Shown in pieces: positions 34,684-43,671 of a DNA stretch of 64,000 nt. The stretch is from Pseudonocardia hydrocarbonoxydans. GTDB taxonomy: Bacteria; Actinomycetota; Actinomycetes; Mycobacteriales; Pseudonocardiaceae. The notes below the pieces were generated by a model. The model did no database searches and was not told where the DNA came from. It saw only the letters and a list, made by a program, of their open reading frames with translations. Position numbers and translations under genes: made by a program. The stretch is from positions 158,364 to 222,363 of the forward strand of contig NZ_BJNG01000005.1 of assembly GCF_006539565.1 (NCBI RefSeq), given 5' to 3'. Every line of letters begins with the position of its first letter. Position 1 is the first letter of the stretch.

Positions 34684-35829
34684 ATGCAGCGCGACATCTT
34701 CGACTCCGACCACGACGCGTTCCGCGACACCGTCCGGACCTTCCTCGCCAAGGAGGTCCTCCCCCACCACGACGGGTGGGAGGCCGACGGCCACGTCGAC
34801 CGGGCGGTGTGGAAGGCCGCGGGCGCCGCGGGCCTGCTGGGCACCGACGTGCCCGAGGAGTTCGGCGGCGGCGGCGTCGAGGACTTCCGCTACAACTGCG
34901 TCGTCACCGAGGAGATCTCCCGCGCGGGGACCTCGGGCCTGGGGTTCCCGCTGCAGAACGACGTCATCGCGCCCTACCTGCTGCGCCTGGCCACCCCCGA
35001 GCAGAAGAAGCGCTGGCTCCCCGGGTTCTGCTCCGGTGAGATCATCACCGCCATCGCGATGACCGAGCCGGGCACCGGCAGCGACCTGCAGGGCATCGCC
35101 ACGACCGCGAAGAAGCAGGACGACGGCAGCTGGCTGCTCAACGGCGCCAAGACCTTCATCACCAACGGCATCCTGTCCGACCTGGTGATCGTCGTCGCCA
35201 AGACCGACCCCGAGGCCGGGGCGCGCGGGTTCAGCCTGCTCGTCGTCGAGCGCGGGCTGGCGGGCTTCGAGCGCGGCCGCAACCTGAACAAGGTCGGCAT
35301 GAAGGCCCAGGACACCGCCGAGCTGTCGTTCACCGACGTCCGCGTGCCGGCGGAGAACCTGCTCGGCGAGGAGGGGCAGGGGTTCATCTACCTCATGCAG
35401 AACCTCGCCCAGGAGCGGCTCTCCATCGCCGTCGGCTCGGTCGCCGGGGCGGCCAGGGCGCTGGAGCTGACGCTGGACTACGTCAAGGAGCGCAAGGCCT
35501 TCGGCAAGCCCGTGTCGGCGTTCCAGAACACCCGCTTCGAGCTGGCCGAGATGGACACCGAGGTCACGGTCACCCAGGTGTTCGTCGACCGCTGCATCCG
35601 CCAGCACGTCGAGGGCGAGCTGTCGATCTCCGACGCCGCGAAGGCCAAGTGGTGGGCCTCCGACGTCCTCAAGCGCGTGGTCGACCGCTGCGTGCAGCTG
35701 CACGGCGGCTACGGCTACATGCTGGAGTACCCGATCGCGAAGGCGTTCGTCGACTCCCGCGTGCAGTCGATCTACGGCGGCACGAACGAGATCATGAAGG
35801 AGATCATCGGCCGGTCCCTGATCGGCTAG
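34684..35829 (+). CDS. Acyl-CoA dehydrogenase
   Basis: 381 residues. FAD/substrate motifs AIAMTEPGTGSDLQGIATTA and GAKTFITNG; C-terminal half QERLSIAVGSVAGAARALEL, RKAFGKPVSAFQNTRFELAE, QLHGGYGYMLEYPIAK, and the catalytic-base loop IYGGTNEIMKEIIGRSL. It introduces the first alpha-beta double bond in acyl-CoA oxidation, passing electrons to ETF. ATG 34684 gives the family N-terminus (MQRDIFDSDHDAFRDTVRTF). Divergent from the PhaC-like gene; the 190-base gap holds both promoters. Confidence 0.93.
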   Translation: MQRDIFDSDHDAFRDTVRTFLAKEVLPHHDGWEADGHVDRAVWKAAGAAGLLGTDVPEEFGGGGVEDFRYNCVVTEEISRAGTSGLGFPLQNDVIAPYLLRLATPEQKKRWLPGFCSGEIITAIAMTEPGTGSDLQGIATTAKKQDDGSWLLNGAKTFITNGILSDLVIVVAKTDPEAGARGFSLLVVERGLAGFERGRNLNKVGMKAQDTAELSFTDVRVPAENLLGEEGQGFIYLMQNLAQERLSIAVGSVAGAARALELTLDYVKERKAFGKPVSAFQNTRFELAEMDTEVTVTQVFVDRCIRQHVEGELSISDAAKAKWWASDVLKRVVDRCVQLHGGYGYMLEYPIAKAFVDSRVQSIYGGTNEIMKEIIGRSLIG

Positions 35830-35835
35830 ACCGGC

Positions 35836-36297
35836 TCAGCGGGCGCCGCAGACCCGCTCGATCTCGGTGACCGCCGCCAGGATCCGCTCCGCGTCGAGCT
35901 GCACCGCGTCCCGGGCGGCGTTGCCGTCCGGGCCGAGCAGCGCGCGGCCCTGGGCGTCGAGGTCGTCGATGGCGGCGACCAGCTCGACCTGCGCGGCGCG
36001 CAGCTCCGGGTCGGTGACGCCGCCGGTGGTGGCCACCTGGCGCGAGCCCAGCAGCAGCACCGCGACCCCGGCCGGCAGGACCGGCATCCGGGTCATCGCG
36101 TCGGCCGCCTGCCGCACGACCGACTCCGAGTCGGTGTAGTCCTGGCAGACGACGTCCTCGGGCGTCGCCGGGGCCGGGGCGGCCGACGGCGCGGGGGCGG
36201 CCGACGGGGCCGGTGCGGGCGCGGGCGCGGGCGCACCGCAGCCGGCGAGCACCCCCAGCACGGCGACGGTGGCCAGCAGGGTCGCGGGGCGCCTCAT
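35836..36297 (-). CDS. Small lipoprotein of unknown function
   Basis: 153 residues. Signal peptide with lipobox LAGCG (acylated Cys about residue 20), then an Ala/Pro-rich spacer made of APAPSA-type repeats (residues 22-47), then a helical domain with two cysteines (VVCQDYT and VERVCGAR-like end) that may form a disulfide. Exported and anchored to the outer face of the membrane. ATG 36297 overlaps the stop of the PPK2 gene (ATGA). No family recognised. Confidence 0.75.
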   Translation of the reverse strand: MRRPATLLATVAVLGVLAGCGAPAPAPAPAPSAAPAPSAAPAPATPEDVVCQDYTDSESVVRQAADAMTRMPVLPAGVAVLLLGSRQVATTGGVTDPELRAAQVELVAAIDDLDAQGRALLGPDGNAARDAVQLDAERILAAVTEIERVCGAR

Positions 36298-37139
36298 GCC
36301 GGCACGCTCGCCCGGATCCGGGCCCGCTCGGCCTCGACGTCGACGGTGGCCGGCGGGAAGCGGGGGTCCAGCTCGGTGAGGGTCTCGGCGAGCAACGACG
36401 CGATCGCCCAGTTCCGGTACCACTTGCGGTCGGCGGGTATCACGAACCACGGCGCGGTGTCGGAGTCGGTGGCGGTCAGCGCGTCGGTGTAGGCCTGCTG
36501 GTAGGCGGGCCACTTCGCCCGGGAGTCGAGGTCGGCGGTGTTGTACTTCCACACCTTCGCCGGGTCGTCGAGCCGGGCGATCAGGCGCTCGGCCTGCTCG
36601 GCGGGCGACAGGTGCAGCATGCACTTGACGATCGTGACGCCCCGGGCCGCGAGCTCGGACTCGAAGGCGACGATCTCGGCGTAGCGGCCGCGCCAGACCT
36701 CCTCGGGGACCAGCGCGTCGACCCGGGCGATCAGGACGTCCTCGTAGTGCGACCGGTCGAACACCCCGATCTGCCCCGGTGCAGGCACCTTCGGGTGCAC
36801 CCGCCACAGGAAGTGGTGGGCCCGCTCCTCCGCGGTGGGCTTCTTGAACGAGGAGATCATGAGCCCCTGCGGGTTGACCAGCCCCGCGACGTGCCGGATC
36901 ACCCCGCCCTTGCCCGAGGTGTCCATGCCCTGCAGCACGAGCAGCACCGCGCGGGTGCCGCCGCCGACGGCCTCGGCGTAGAGCGCCTCCTGGTGACCGT
37001 CGAGCACGTCACCCAGCTCGGACATCCGCTCGGCGGCCTCGGCCTTGTCCTGCGGCCCGATCGGACGGCCCCGCGGGTCGATCGCCGCCAGGTCGAGCTC
37101 GGCGGGCACCCGGAACGTGGAACGCGCGCTGCTGCCCAT
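36294..37139 (-). CDS. ppk2: Polyphosphate kinase 2 (PPK2 family)
   Basis: 281 residues. Walker A-like QGMDTSGKGG (residues 71-79), lid module, then VFDRSHYEDVLIARVDALVP (Walker B DRSHYED) and WKYNTADLDSRAKWPAYQQA, all PPK2 hallmarks. Uses polyphosphate to phosphorylate nucleoside di- or monophosphates; the class I/III sequence style suggests a one-domain enzyme acting on NDPs or AMP/ADP, not resolvable here. ATG 37139. Coupled to the downstream lipoprotein gene by an ATGA overlap. Confidence 0.92.
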   Translation of the reverse strand: MGSSARSTFRVPAELDLAAIDPRGRPIGPQDKAEAAERMSELGDVLDGHQEALYAEAVGGGTRAVLLVLQGMDTSGKGGVIRHVAGLVNPQGLMISSFKKPTAEERAHHFLWRVHPKVPAPGQIGVFDRSHYEDVLIARVDALVPEEVWRGRYAEIVAFESELAARGVTIVKCMLHLSPAEQAERLIARLDDPAKVWKYNTADLDSRAKWPAYQQAYTDALTATDSDTAPWFVIPADRKWYRNWAIASLLAETLTELDPRFPPATVDVEAERARIRASVPA

Positions 37140-37240
37140 GATCCCCAGCCTAGAGGCAGCCCCCCGCCGCCGTGCCCGGACGGGGCGGGGCCCGCCGCAC
37201 ACACCTCCCGCCGCCCGCAGCCGTGCGACGCCGGGGCCGG

Positions 37241-37906
37241 TCAGGCGTGCAGGCGGTGGTCGCCCTCGTCCTCCGGTGCGTCCCCGTCCTCCGGTGCGTC
37301 CCCGGCCGCCGCCGCCCCGGGGTCCTCCGCCGCCTGCTCCGGGGCGGGGGCGGGGAGGGTGGACAGGTCCAGGTGCAGGGGGAAGGGCTCCTCCAGCACC
37401 AGCGTCTCGCCGTCCGCGGCCCGGGCGAACTCGTGGAAGCGCCCGCCGATCAGCATCGTGCCGACGGCGGAGGGTGCGTCGTGGTCGACGAGCAGCGCGT
37501 AGGGGATGCGGCTGCCCGCGTAGAGCTGCGGCTTGAACCAGCGGTCGGCCACCCCGTTGCCCGAGCCCACGACGTCGATGACGACGAGCGCGGCCGACCC
37601 GTCGCGGACCTCGGGGGCCGGGTCGTCCGCGGTGACGGCGGAGACGATCAGGTCGGGCACCAGGATGCGGCCCGGGCACAGCCGCAGGGCGACGGGGCCG
37701 ATGACCTCCAGCCCCTCGGGCAGGGCCGCCTGCACCGCGGCCCGGACCACGGCGACGGCCGCGGCGTGCTGCTCGCCGGTGGAGGGCGCGACCAGCAGGC
37801 TGCCGTCGACGAGCTCGATCCGCTGCTCGCGCGGCAGGGCGAGGTAGGCCTGCTCGGTCCACGGACCGTCGTGGGCCGGAGGGATGCCGGCCGGTGGATC
37901 GACCAT
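37241..37906 (-). CDS. Uma2-family protein (PD-(D/E)xK-like fold)
   Basis: 221 residues. WTEQAYLALPREQRIELVDG is the Uma2 N-terminus; the nuclease-like core has RILVPDLIVSA, VVIDVVGSGNGVADRW and FKPQLYAGSRIPYALLVD. Uma2 proteins are common in actinobacteria and cyanobacteria; their cellular role is unknown. The usual Glu of the LVVEV strand is Asp (VVIDV). The C-terminal tail has a small tandem repeat (GDAPEDGDAPED) from an 18-base DNA duplication. ATG 37906 is preferred over an upstream start at 37963. Confidence 0.82.
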   Translation of the reverse strand: MVDPPAGIPPAHDGPWTEQAYLALPREQRIELVDGSLLVAPSTGEQHAAAVAVVRAAVQAALPEGLEVIGPVALRLCPGRILVPDLIVSAVTADDPAPEVRDGSAALVVIDVVGSGNGVADRWFKPQLYAGSRIPYALLVDHDAPSAVGTMLIGGRFHEFARAADGETLVLEEPFPLHLDLSTLPAPAPEQAAEDPGAAAAGDAPEDGDAPEDEGDHRLHA

Positions 37907-38027
37907 GGCTGGGGCTCCCCTCCTCCGTCGTGACGGTCCGGGCTCGTCCCGGCGCGGCGTCATCGTTCCACAGGCGCCCGGACCGCGGGCGGCGCCCGGA
38001 CGGGGGCGCGACCGGCGGGCCGCGGCG

Positions 38028-38849
38028 TCAGCCGACCGGTCGGGCGCCGACCGGCACGACCAGCGGGGTCCCGGCCACCGGATCGGGGATCACCCGCGCG
38101 TCGAGCCCGAACACCTCGAGCAGCAGCTCCTCGGTGATCACCTCGTGCGGCGGGCCCGCGGCGACGATCCGCCCGTCGCGCATGGCGACCAGGCGGTCGG
38201 CGTAGCGGGCGGCCAGGTTGAGGTCGTGCAGCACCATGACGACGGTGCGCCCGGCCTCGGAGTGCAGGCGCCGCACGAGCTCCAGGACGTCGACCTGGTG
38301 GGCGAGGTCGAGGAAGGTGGTGGGCTCGTCGAGCAGCAGCAGGTCGGTGCCCTGGGCCAGGGCCATGGAGATCCAGGCCCGCTGGCGCTGCCCACCGGAC
38401 AGCTCGTCGACCGGGCGCTCGGCGAGGTCGAGGATGCCGGTCCATTCCAGGGCCTGGTGCACGGCGTCCTCGTCGTCGGAGGACCACTGCCGGTACCAGG
38501 CCTGGTGCGGGTGCCGGCCGCGGGCGACGAGGTCGGCGACCGTCAACCCCTCGGGTGCGCTCGGGGCCTGCGGCAGCACCCCGAGGATCGTGGCGACCTC
38601 GCGGGTGGCCATCCGGTCGATCCGCCTGCCGTCGAGCAGCACCTGCCCCGAGTCCGGCCGCAGCAGCCTGCCCAGCGCGCGCAGCAGCGTCGACTTCCCG
38701 CAGCCGTTGGGCCCGATCACCGCCGTGACGGTGCCCGCGACGACGTCGAGGTCCAGCCCGTCGACGACGACGCGGTCGCCGTAGCCGAGCCGGACCTGCT
38801 CCGCGCGCAGTCGCACGGCCGCGTCCACGGGCGTCAACACCTCGGTCAT
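38028..38849 (-). CDS. ABC transporter ATPase, iron-siderophore/haem/B12 importer type
   Basis: 273 residues. Walker [15 protein letters not shown], signature [17 protein letters not shown], Walker [14 protein letters not shown]-loop VLHDLN. FepC/FecE-type. It powers the two FecCD permeases encoded just upstream; ATG 38849 overlaps the permease stop (ATGA). The three genes form one operon behind an IdeR-like box, supporting ferric-siderophore import. Confidence 0.93.
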   Translation of the reverse strand: MTEVLTPVDAAVRLRAEQVRLGYGDRVVVDGLDLDVVAGTVTAVIGPNGCGKSTLLRALGRLLRPDSGQVLLDGRRIDRMATREVATILGVLPQAPSAPEGLTVADLVARGRHPHQAWYRQWSSDDEDAVHQALEWTGILDLAERPVDELSGGQRQRAWISMALAQGTDLLLLDEPTTFLDLAHQVDVLELVRRLHSEAGRTVVMVLHDLNLAARYADRLVAMRDGRIVAAGPPHEVITEELLLEVFGLDARVIPDPVAGTPLVVPVGARPVG

Positions 38850-39940
38850 GTGCGGGCCTCCCGGCCGTGTCGGGCGAGCAGGTACAGCAGGTAGGGGGCG
38901 CCGATGACGGCGGTGACGATGCCGACCGGCAGCGGGGCCGGCAGCGCGGTGCGCGCGACGACGTCGGCGAGCACCGTGAGCGCGGCCCCCACCAGCAGCG
39001 ACGCCGCGATCGGCGGGCGCGCCGCCCCCACGAGGCGCTGCGCGATCTGCGGGGCGACCAGCGCGACGAACGCGATCGGCCCGGCCGACGCGGTGGCGAC
39101 CGCGGCCAGCCCGACCGCGACGACGAGCAGCCAGGTGCGGGCCCGGTCGACGCGCATGCCCAGGCCGCGGGCGGTGTCGTCACCGAACTGGAGCGCGCCC
39201 AGCGCGTGGGCCAGCACCAGCGCGGCGGGCACCAGCACCACCAGCGCGAGCGCCACCGGGACGACGTGCTCCCAGCCGCGGGCGTTGAGGCTGCCGGTGA
39301 GCCAGACGGTGGCGCGCGCGGCCTCGTAGAGCTCCGCGACGACGAGCAGCCACTGCACGACCGCGAGCAGCATCGCGTTGATCCCGATGCCGACGAGCAC
39401 GAGGCGGAAACCCTGGATGCCCTTGCGCCAGGACAGCCCGTAGATCACCGCGGCGGTGAGCAGGCCGCCGACCAGCGCCGCGATCGGCAGCCCGGCCGAG
39501 GACAGCAGGCCGCCGACGGCGCCGAACCCGCCCCCGACCACGATGACGAACACCGCGGTGGCACTGGCGCCCATCGTGATCCCGATGATGTCCGGGCTGG
39601 CCAGCGGGTTGCGGGCGACGGCCTGGGTGATCGCCCCCGACACGGCGAGCGCCCCGCCGACCAGCGCGCCGGTGAGCGACTGCGGCAGACGCAGGTCGAG
39701 CACGATGAACCGCTGCCCGCGGTCGCCGCCGCCGAGCAGCACGGCCACGACCTCACCGATGCTGATCGGGAAGTCGCCGCGGCCGATGTTGACGACCAGC
39801 CCGGCGAACAGCGCGAGCGCCGCCAGTGCCAGCACCAGCACGGTACGGGGGCGCCAGACCACGGAGAACCGGCCGCGGCGCAGGGCCGGGCGGCCCGGGA
39901 CCCGCGACCCCGCCGGCCCCGCCTTCGTGAGCACCGCCAT
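38846..39940 (-). CDS. FecCD-family permease (second)
   Basis: 364 residues with about ten transmembrane segments. [20 protein letters not shown], then [20 protein letters not shown], is the conserved FecCD/BtuC loop; [20 protein letters not shown] is the C-terminal counterpart that contacts the ATPase. Forms a heterodimer with the product of 39940-41001. ATG 39940 overlaps the previous stop. Confidence 0.92.
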   Translation of the reverse strand: MAVLTKAGPAGSRVPGRPALRRGRFSVVWRPRTVLVLALAALALFAGLVVNIGRGDFPISIGEVVAVLLGGGDRGQRFIVLDLRLPQSLTGALVGGALAVSGAITQAVARNPLASPDIIGITMGASATAVFVIVVGGGFGAVGGLLSSAGLPIAALVGGLLTAAVIYGLSWRKGIQGFRLVLVGIGINAMLLAVVQWLLVVAELYEAARATVWLTGSLNARGWEHVVPVALALVVLVPAALVLAHALGALQFGDDTARGLGMRVDRARTWLLVVAVGLAAVATASAGPIAFVALVAPQIAQRLVGAARPPIAASLLVGAALTVLADVVARTALPAPLPVGIVTAVIGAPYLLYLLARHGREART

Positions 39941-41001
39941 CAGATGTGCACCATCTTCCGCCGCCGCACGAGGTAGATGAAGAACGGCGCCCCGACGAGC
40001 GCGAGCACGATCCCGACCTGCAGCTCGCCCGGTCGCACCAGCACCCGGCCCAGCACGTCGCCGACGAGCAGCAGCACCGCCCCCGACAGCGCCGACGCCG
40101 GGAGCAGCCAGCGGTAGTCGGGCCCGGTGAACGTCCGCACGATGTGCGGCACGACCAGCCCCACGAAGGCGATCGGCCCGCACGCCGCGGTGGCCCCGCC
40201 CGCGAGCAGCGTGATCGCGACGATCCCGAGGACGCGGGTGCGCCGCACCGAGTGCCCCAGCGACCGCGCGACGTCGTCACCGAGGGACAGGGCGTTGAGC
40301 GCCGGGGCCGAGGCCAGGGCGATCAGCGCGCCCGCGACCAGGAACCAGACGACGTTCGTCAGTACCGCGCCGTCGCGCCCGGCCAGCGAGCCGACGGCCC
40401 AGAACCGGTAGGCGTCCAGCGTCGCGACGTCGATCAGGACCACCGCGGAGGTGAGCGCCGCGAGCAGGGCGCTGACCGCGGAGCCGGCCAGCGCCAGCGT
40501 CACCGGGGTGGCCCCGGCGCGGCCGACCGAACCGAGCACGAACACCGCGACGCTCGCCGCGGCGGCACCGGCGAAGGCGAGCCAGACGTAGCCCAGCGGG
40601 TCGGTGACGCCGAAGACGTAGATGCCGACCACCACCAGGAAGGCGGCGCCCGCGTTGACGCCGAGCAGCCCCGGGTCGGCCAGCGGGTTGCGGGTGTGGC
40701 CCTGGATCAGCGCCCCGGCCAGCCCCAGAGCGGCACCGGCCACGAGCCCGAGGACCGTGCGCGGGATGCGCAGGGCACCCACCACGATGTGGTCCTCCAG
40801 CGCCGGGTCGGGCCGGACGAGCGCGTCCCAGACGACGTCGAGCGGGATCGGCTTCGCGCCGACGGCCACGCTGAGCAGGGCCGCCCCCACCAGCGCGGCG
40901 AGCAGCAGCACCAGGCCGGCCAGCCGGCGCGACCGCAGCGAGCGCCGCGGCGCCGGCGGCCGTCCGGTGGCCGTGACGGGCACGGGCATGACCGTGCTCA
41001 C
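39940..41001 (-). CDS. FecCD-family permease (first)
   Basis: 353 residues with about ten transmembrane segments. RIPRTVLGLVAGAALGLAGA and IQGHTRNPLADPGLLGVNAG match the family loop; GPIAFVGLVVPHIVRTFTGP is the ATPase-contact end. GTG 41001 is chosen because GGAG lies six bases before it; an upstream in-frame ATG at 41043 would put the start inside the IdeR-like box. No substrate-binding protein gene precedes or follows the operon within the window, which is unusual. Confidence 0.9.
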   Translation of the reverse strand: MSTVMPVPVTATGRPPAPRRSLRSRRLAGLVLLLAALVGAALLSVAVGAKPIPLDVVWDALVRPDPALEDHIVVGALRIPRTVLGLVAGAALGLAGALIQGHTRNPLADPGLLGVNAGAAFLVVVGIYVFGVTDPLGYVWLAFAGAAAASVAVFVLGSVGRAGATPVTLALAGSAVSALLAALTSAVVLIDVATLDAYRFWAVGSLAGRDGAVLTNVVWFLVAGALIALASAPALNALSLGDDVARSLGHSVRRTRVLGIVAITLLAGGATAACGPIAFVGLVVPHIVRTFTGPDYRWLLPASALSGAVLLLVGDVLGRVLVRPGELQVGIVLALVGAPFFIYLVRRRKMVHI

Positions 41002-41041
41002 AGGGACTCCTTCGCTGCCGCGAACGTGTGCTGCGCTCACC

Positions 41042-41060
41042 ATAGGTGAGGCTGGCCTTG
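41042..41060. promoter_or_regulatory. IdeR/DtxR-type iron box upstream of the FecCD operon
   Basis: ATAGGTGAGGCTGGCCTTG matches the 19-base consensus TTAGGTTAGGCTAACCTAA at 13 positions, including the central AGGC and flanking GGT...CCT. It sits 41 bases before the GTG of the first permease, as expected for iron-dependent repression. Confidence 0.65.
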
Positions 41061-41134
41061 TGTCCTACCCCGACGGCCACCGGATCGGGCGGGCCCGGGT
41101 CGTCCGATCGGCCCCGGCGTGCTGGGATCCGGTC

Positions 41135-41872
41135 ATGGACCGCATCTGGCCGCCCGGCGACGGGCCGCACGCCGTGCCCGACGACGCGCTCGCCGAGCAC
41201 TACGCCTACCCCGACGTCGACGCGCCCTACGTCCGCGTCAACTTCGTCTCCAGCCTGGACGGGGCGGTCGCCGTCGAGGGCCTCTCCGGTGGGCTGGGCA
41301 CCGACGGGGACAAGCGGGTGTTCGGCCTGCTGCGCGAGCTGGCCCAGGTGGTGCTGGTCGGCGCCGGCACCGCGCGGGCGGAGGGCTACCGCGGGGCGCG
41401 CCGCCCCGTCCGCGGCACGGCGGTCCCGCCACCGATCGCCGTCGTCACCGGCTCGGCCGATCTCGACCCCGGCAGCGCGCTGTTCACCGACACCGCCGTG
41501 CCCCCGATCGTCCTGACCACCGCCGACGCTCCCCGCGCGCGCCGGGACCGGCTCACCGCGGCCGGGGCCGACGTCGCCGTGCTCGACTCGCTCGCCCCCG
41601 CGGCACTGCTCGCCGAGCTGGGACGCCGCGGCCTACACCGCGTGCTGTGCGAGGGCGGGCCGTCGCTGCACGGGGCGCTGGTGGAGGCCGACGCCGTCGA
41701 CGAGCTGTGCCTGACCGTGTCCCCGCTGCTTGCCGCGGGCGACGCCGGGCGGATCGCGACGGGCCGGGCGGGCGCCGCGCCGCGGGCGATGACGCTGGTC
41801 GGCGCCCTGCACGAGGACGGCGCGCTGCTCCTGCGCTACCGCCGGACCGGCGACGTAGGACCCCCCGACTAG
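41135..41872 (+). CDS. RibD C-terminal/dihydrofolate-reductase-fold reductase
   Basis: 245 residues. YVRVNFVSSLDGAVAVEGLS, then VVLVGAGTARAEGYRG and RVLCEGGPSLHGALVEADAV are the RibD reductase-domain signatures. Family members reduce 5-amino-6-ribosylamino-uracil phosphate in riboflavin synthesis, or serve as NADPH reductases in other pathways; the lone domain without deaminase, and no other rib genes nearby, leave the substrate open. ATG 41135. It is divergent from the iron-importer operon. Confidence 0.85.
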   Translation: MDRIWPPGDGPHAVPDDALAEHYAYPDVDAPYVRVNFVSSLDGAVAVEGLSGGLGTDGDKRVFGLLRELAQVVLVGAGTARAEGYRGARRPVRGTAVPPPIAVVTGSADLDPGSALFTDTAVPPIVLTTADAPRARRDRLTAAGADVAVLDSLAPAALLAELGRRGLHRVLCEGGPSLHGALVEADAVDELCLTVSPLLAAGDAGRIATGRAGAAPRAMTLVGALHEDGALLLRYRRTGDVGPPD

Positions 41873-41885
41873 TCCGATCGGGTGA

Positions 41886-41910
41886 GTTTGCGGGAGGATG
41901 GCCCGGGTAC
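41886..41910 (+). promoter_or_regulatory. SigB/SigF-type promoter of the Asp23-AmaP operon
   Basis: GTTT (41886-41889), 15-base spacer, GGGTAC (41905-41910). This fits the actinobacterial general-stress sigma consensus (GTTT-N14-16-GGGTAY). It lies about 50 bases before the ATG at 41962, a normal leader length. Confidence 0.7.
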
Positions 41911-41961
41911 CTGCGTCCTACGTCCGTACGCAACGGACGCGATCGACATCGAGGAGTGCAC

Positions 41962-42432
41962 ATGACCACCCCCACCCCCAGCCCCACCACCGGCACCACC
42001 CCCGCCCGCCTCGCCGACGACACCACGCAGGGCAAGACCACCATCGCCGCGTCGGTCGTCCAGAAGATCGCCGGCATCGCCGCGCGCGAGATCTCCGGCG
42101 TGCACTCGATGGGCGGCGGCGTGTCCCGCGCCTTCGGCGCCCTGCGCGAGCGCATCCCCGGCGGCGGCACCGGCGCGTCGAACATCGCGGGCGTGCAGGT
42201 GGAGGTCGGCGAGAAGCAGGCCGCCGTCGACCTCGACCTCGTCGTCGAGTACGGCGCCTCGATCGTCGACCTGGCGCGCGCCGTGCGCCGCAACGTGATC
42301 ACCGCCGTCGAGCGGATGACCGGCCTCGAGGTCATCGAGGTCAACATCGCCGTCAACGACATCCACCTGCCGTCCGAGGACGACGGGGCGGCCGAGGACG
42401 TCGTCGTCGCGCAGCCGTCGCGGGTCGAGTGA
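41962..42432 (+). CDS. Asp23/Gls24-family envelope stress protein
   Basis: 156 residues. A Thr/Pro-rich tail (1-25), then TIAASVVQKIAGIAAREISG (VHSMGGG), VQVEVGEKQAAVDLDLVVEY and NVITAVERMTGLEVIEVNIA, the Asp23 domain. In Firmicutes Asp23 is an abundant alkaline-shock protein held at the membrane by AmaP; both families occur in this operon. ATG 41962 with GAGGAG before it. First gene of a seven-gene operon behind a SigB-type promoter. Confidence 0.92.
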   Translation: MTTPTPSPTTGTTPARLADDTTQGKTTIAASVVQKIAGIAAREISGVHSMGGGVSRAFGALRERIPGGGTGASNIAGVQVEVGEKQAAVDLDLVVEYGASIVDLARAVRRNVITAVERMTGLEVIEVNIAVNDIHLPSEDDGAAEDVVVAQPSRVE

Positions 42433-42791
42433 CGGGGCCCGACGCCATGGCCCGACCCACCGGTGGCCCGGTCGCCGTCGACTCCGACGCGCTCGCCGAG
42501 CTCGTCGCCGCCGCGGTGACCGCGCACCCCGCGGTGGCCGGGCTCGACGGCGGGGTCTTCGGCTCGGTCGCGACCTACCTGCCGGGCCGTCGGCTCGTCG
42601 GCGTCCGGATCGGGCGCGACGGCGAGCCCGTCGAGCTGGGCGTCGTCCTGCACCTGGACGCCCGCATCCCGGACGTCGTGCGCGCGCTGCGGCGCGAGGT
42701 CTCGGCACTGTGCGGAGGCGCCGCCGTGGACATCACGGTCGCCGACCTCGCGATCCCCGCCGCCCTGGTCGGCCCCCCGGCCTCGGCCTGA
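42429..42791 (+). CDS. Asp23-related small protein
   Basis: 120 residues, no membrane segment. LAELVAAAVTAHPAVAGLDG, FGSVATYLPGRRLVGVRIGR and DVVRALRREVSALCGGAAVD suggest a divergent Asp23-like fold, and actinobacterial Asp23 operons often carry such a gene at this position. GTG 42429 overlaps the upstream stop (GTGA); ATG 42447 is a weaker alternative. It probably assembles with the other Asp23 proteins. Confidence 0.7.
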   Translation: MTGPDAMARPTGGPVAVDSDALAELVAAAVTAHPAVAGLDGGVFGSVATYLPGRRLVGVRIGRDGEPVELGVVLHLDARIPDVVRALRREVSALCGGAAVDITVADLAIPAALVGPPASA

Positions 42792-42804
42792 TCGGCCCGG
42801 CGAG

Positions 42805-43080
42805 ATGAGCGCGGACGACCCGACCGGACCGATGAGCCCGGAGCAGCGCGCGGCCTACCGCGCGTTCGTCCGCGACCACCATCCCGACCGGGGCGGCGAC
42901 CCCGAGCTGTTCGTCGCCGGCCTGGCCCGCCTGCGGGCCGGCCGGCCCGCGGTGCCGCCGCCCGACGACCGGCGTTTCGACGCGCCCATCGAGATCGTCA
43001 CCCCGCTGCCGCTGCCCGTCCGGGCGGTGGTGGCCCTCATCCGCACCGTGCGATGGCACCGCCGGCGTCGCGTCGACTAG
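42805..43080 (+). CDS. Short protein with a J-domain-like HPD motif
   Basis: 91 residues. SPEQRAAYRAFVRDHHPDRG, then GDPELFVAGLARL, resembles helix II, the HPD loop and helix III of DnaJ J-domains, the part that stimulates Hsp70 ATPase. The J-domain is incomplete at the N-terminus. The C-terminus is basic and hydrophobic (LPLPVRAVVALIRTVRWHRR). ATG 42805, 13 bases after the previous stop. A J-like partner inside an envelope-stress operon would fit recruitment of DnaK, but this is inference from one motif. Confidence 0.6.
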   Translation: MSADDPTGPMSPEQRAAYRAFVRDHHPDRGGDPELFVAGLARLRAGRPAVPPPDDRRFDAPIEIVTPLPLPVRAVVALIRTVRWHRRRRVD

Positions 43081-43108
43081 ACGCCGCCCCACATTCAGGA
43101 GAATCCAG

Positions 43109-43288
43109 ATGAACGCCACCCACACCGGCCTGCTGGCCGGCCTCGTCCTCGGCGCCACCGGCGCGATCGGCGGGTTCGGCGCCTTCCTCGTCGCGCTCGT
43201 CCTCGGCCTCGTGGGCCTCGTCGTCGGCCGCGTGCTCGACGGCGACCTCGACCTGAACGCGCTGCTGGGCCGGGGTCGGGACCGGTGA
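43109..43288 (+). CDS. Small membrane protein, DUF2273-like
   Basis: 59 residues: MNATHTGLLAGLVLGATGAI, then GGFGAFLVALVLGLVGLVVG and an acidic tail. One long glycine-rich hairpin of membrane segments. DUF2273 proteins occur with Asp23 and AmaP genes. ATG 43109 has AGGAG at 43097-43101; stop 43288 overlaps the next GTG (GTGA). Too short for many gene finders but strongly supported by ribosome site, codon use and coupling. Confidence 0.8.
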   Translation: MNATHTGLLAGLVLGATGAIGGFGAFLVALVLGLVGLVVGRVLDGDLDLNALLGRGRDR

Positions 43289-43668
43289 CCGCGTCGGTGA
43301 CCGCCTCCGTCGAGGAGCGCGGCCGGCTCGACATCCACCCGACGGTGCTGCGCAAGATCGTGGAGCACGCCGCCGACGGCACCCCGGGCACGCTGCGTCA
43401 CGAGCGTCGCCTCGCGGGCGTCGGCGTCGGCCAGGCCGGGTCCAGTGCGAAGGTCAGCGACGGACCCGACGGCGCCGTCGACGTCGCCCTGGAGCTCACG
43501 TTGCAGTACCCCGCGCCCGTCCGCCGCACCGTCGATGCCGTCCGCGACCGGGTCGGCGAGGAGCTGTCCCGGATCGCGGGGCGGCGCATCCGCAACCTCG
43601 CCGTCACCGTGTCCGGGCTGCGCGGGCCCGACACCGGCGCCGCCGGACCCGGCGCCCGAGTCCAGTAG
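43285..43668 (+). CDS. Asp23/Gls24-family protein, second copy
   Basis: 127 residues. RGRLDIHPTVLRKIVEHAAD, then VDVALELTLQYPAPVRRTVD and RIRNLAVTVSGL follow the Asp23 pattern, but this copy lacks the long N-terminal tail of the first. GTG 43285 overlaps the DUF2273-like stop. Two different Asp23 proteins in one operon probably form a mixed complex under the membrane. Confidence 0.85.
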   Translation: MTASVTASVEERGRLDIHPTVLRKIVEHAADGTPGTLRHERRLAGVGVGQAGSSAKVSDGPDGAVDVALELTLQYPAPVRRTVDAVRDRVGEELSRIAGRRIRNLAVTVSGLRGPDTGAAGPGARVQ

Positions 43669-43671
43669 GAG

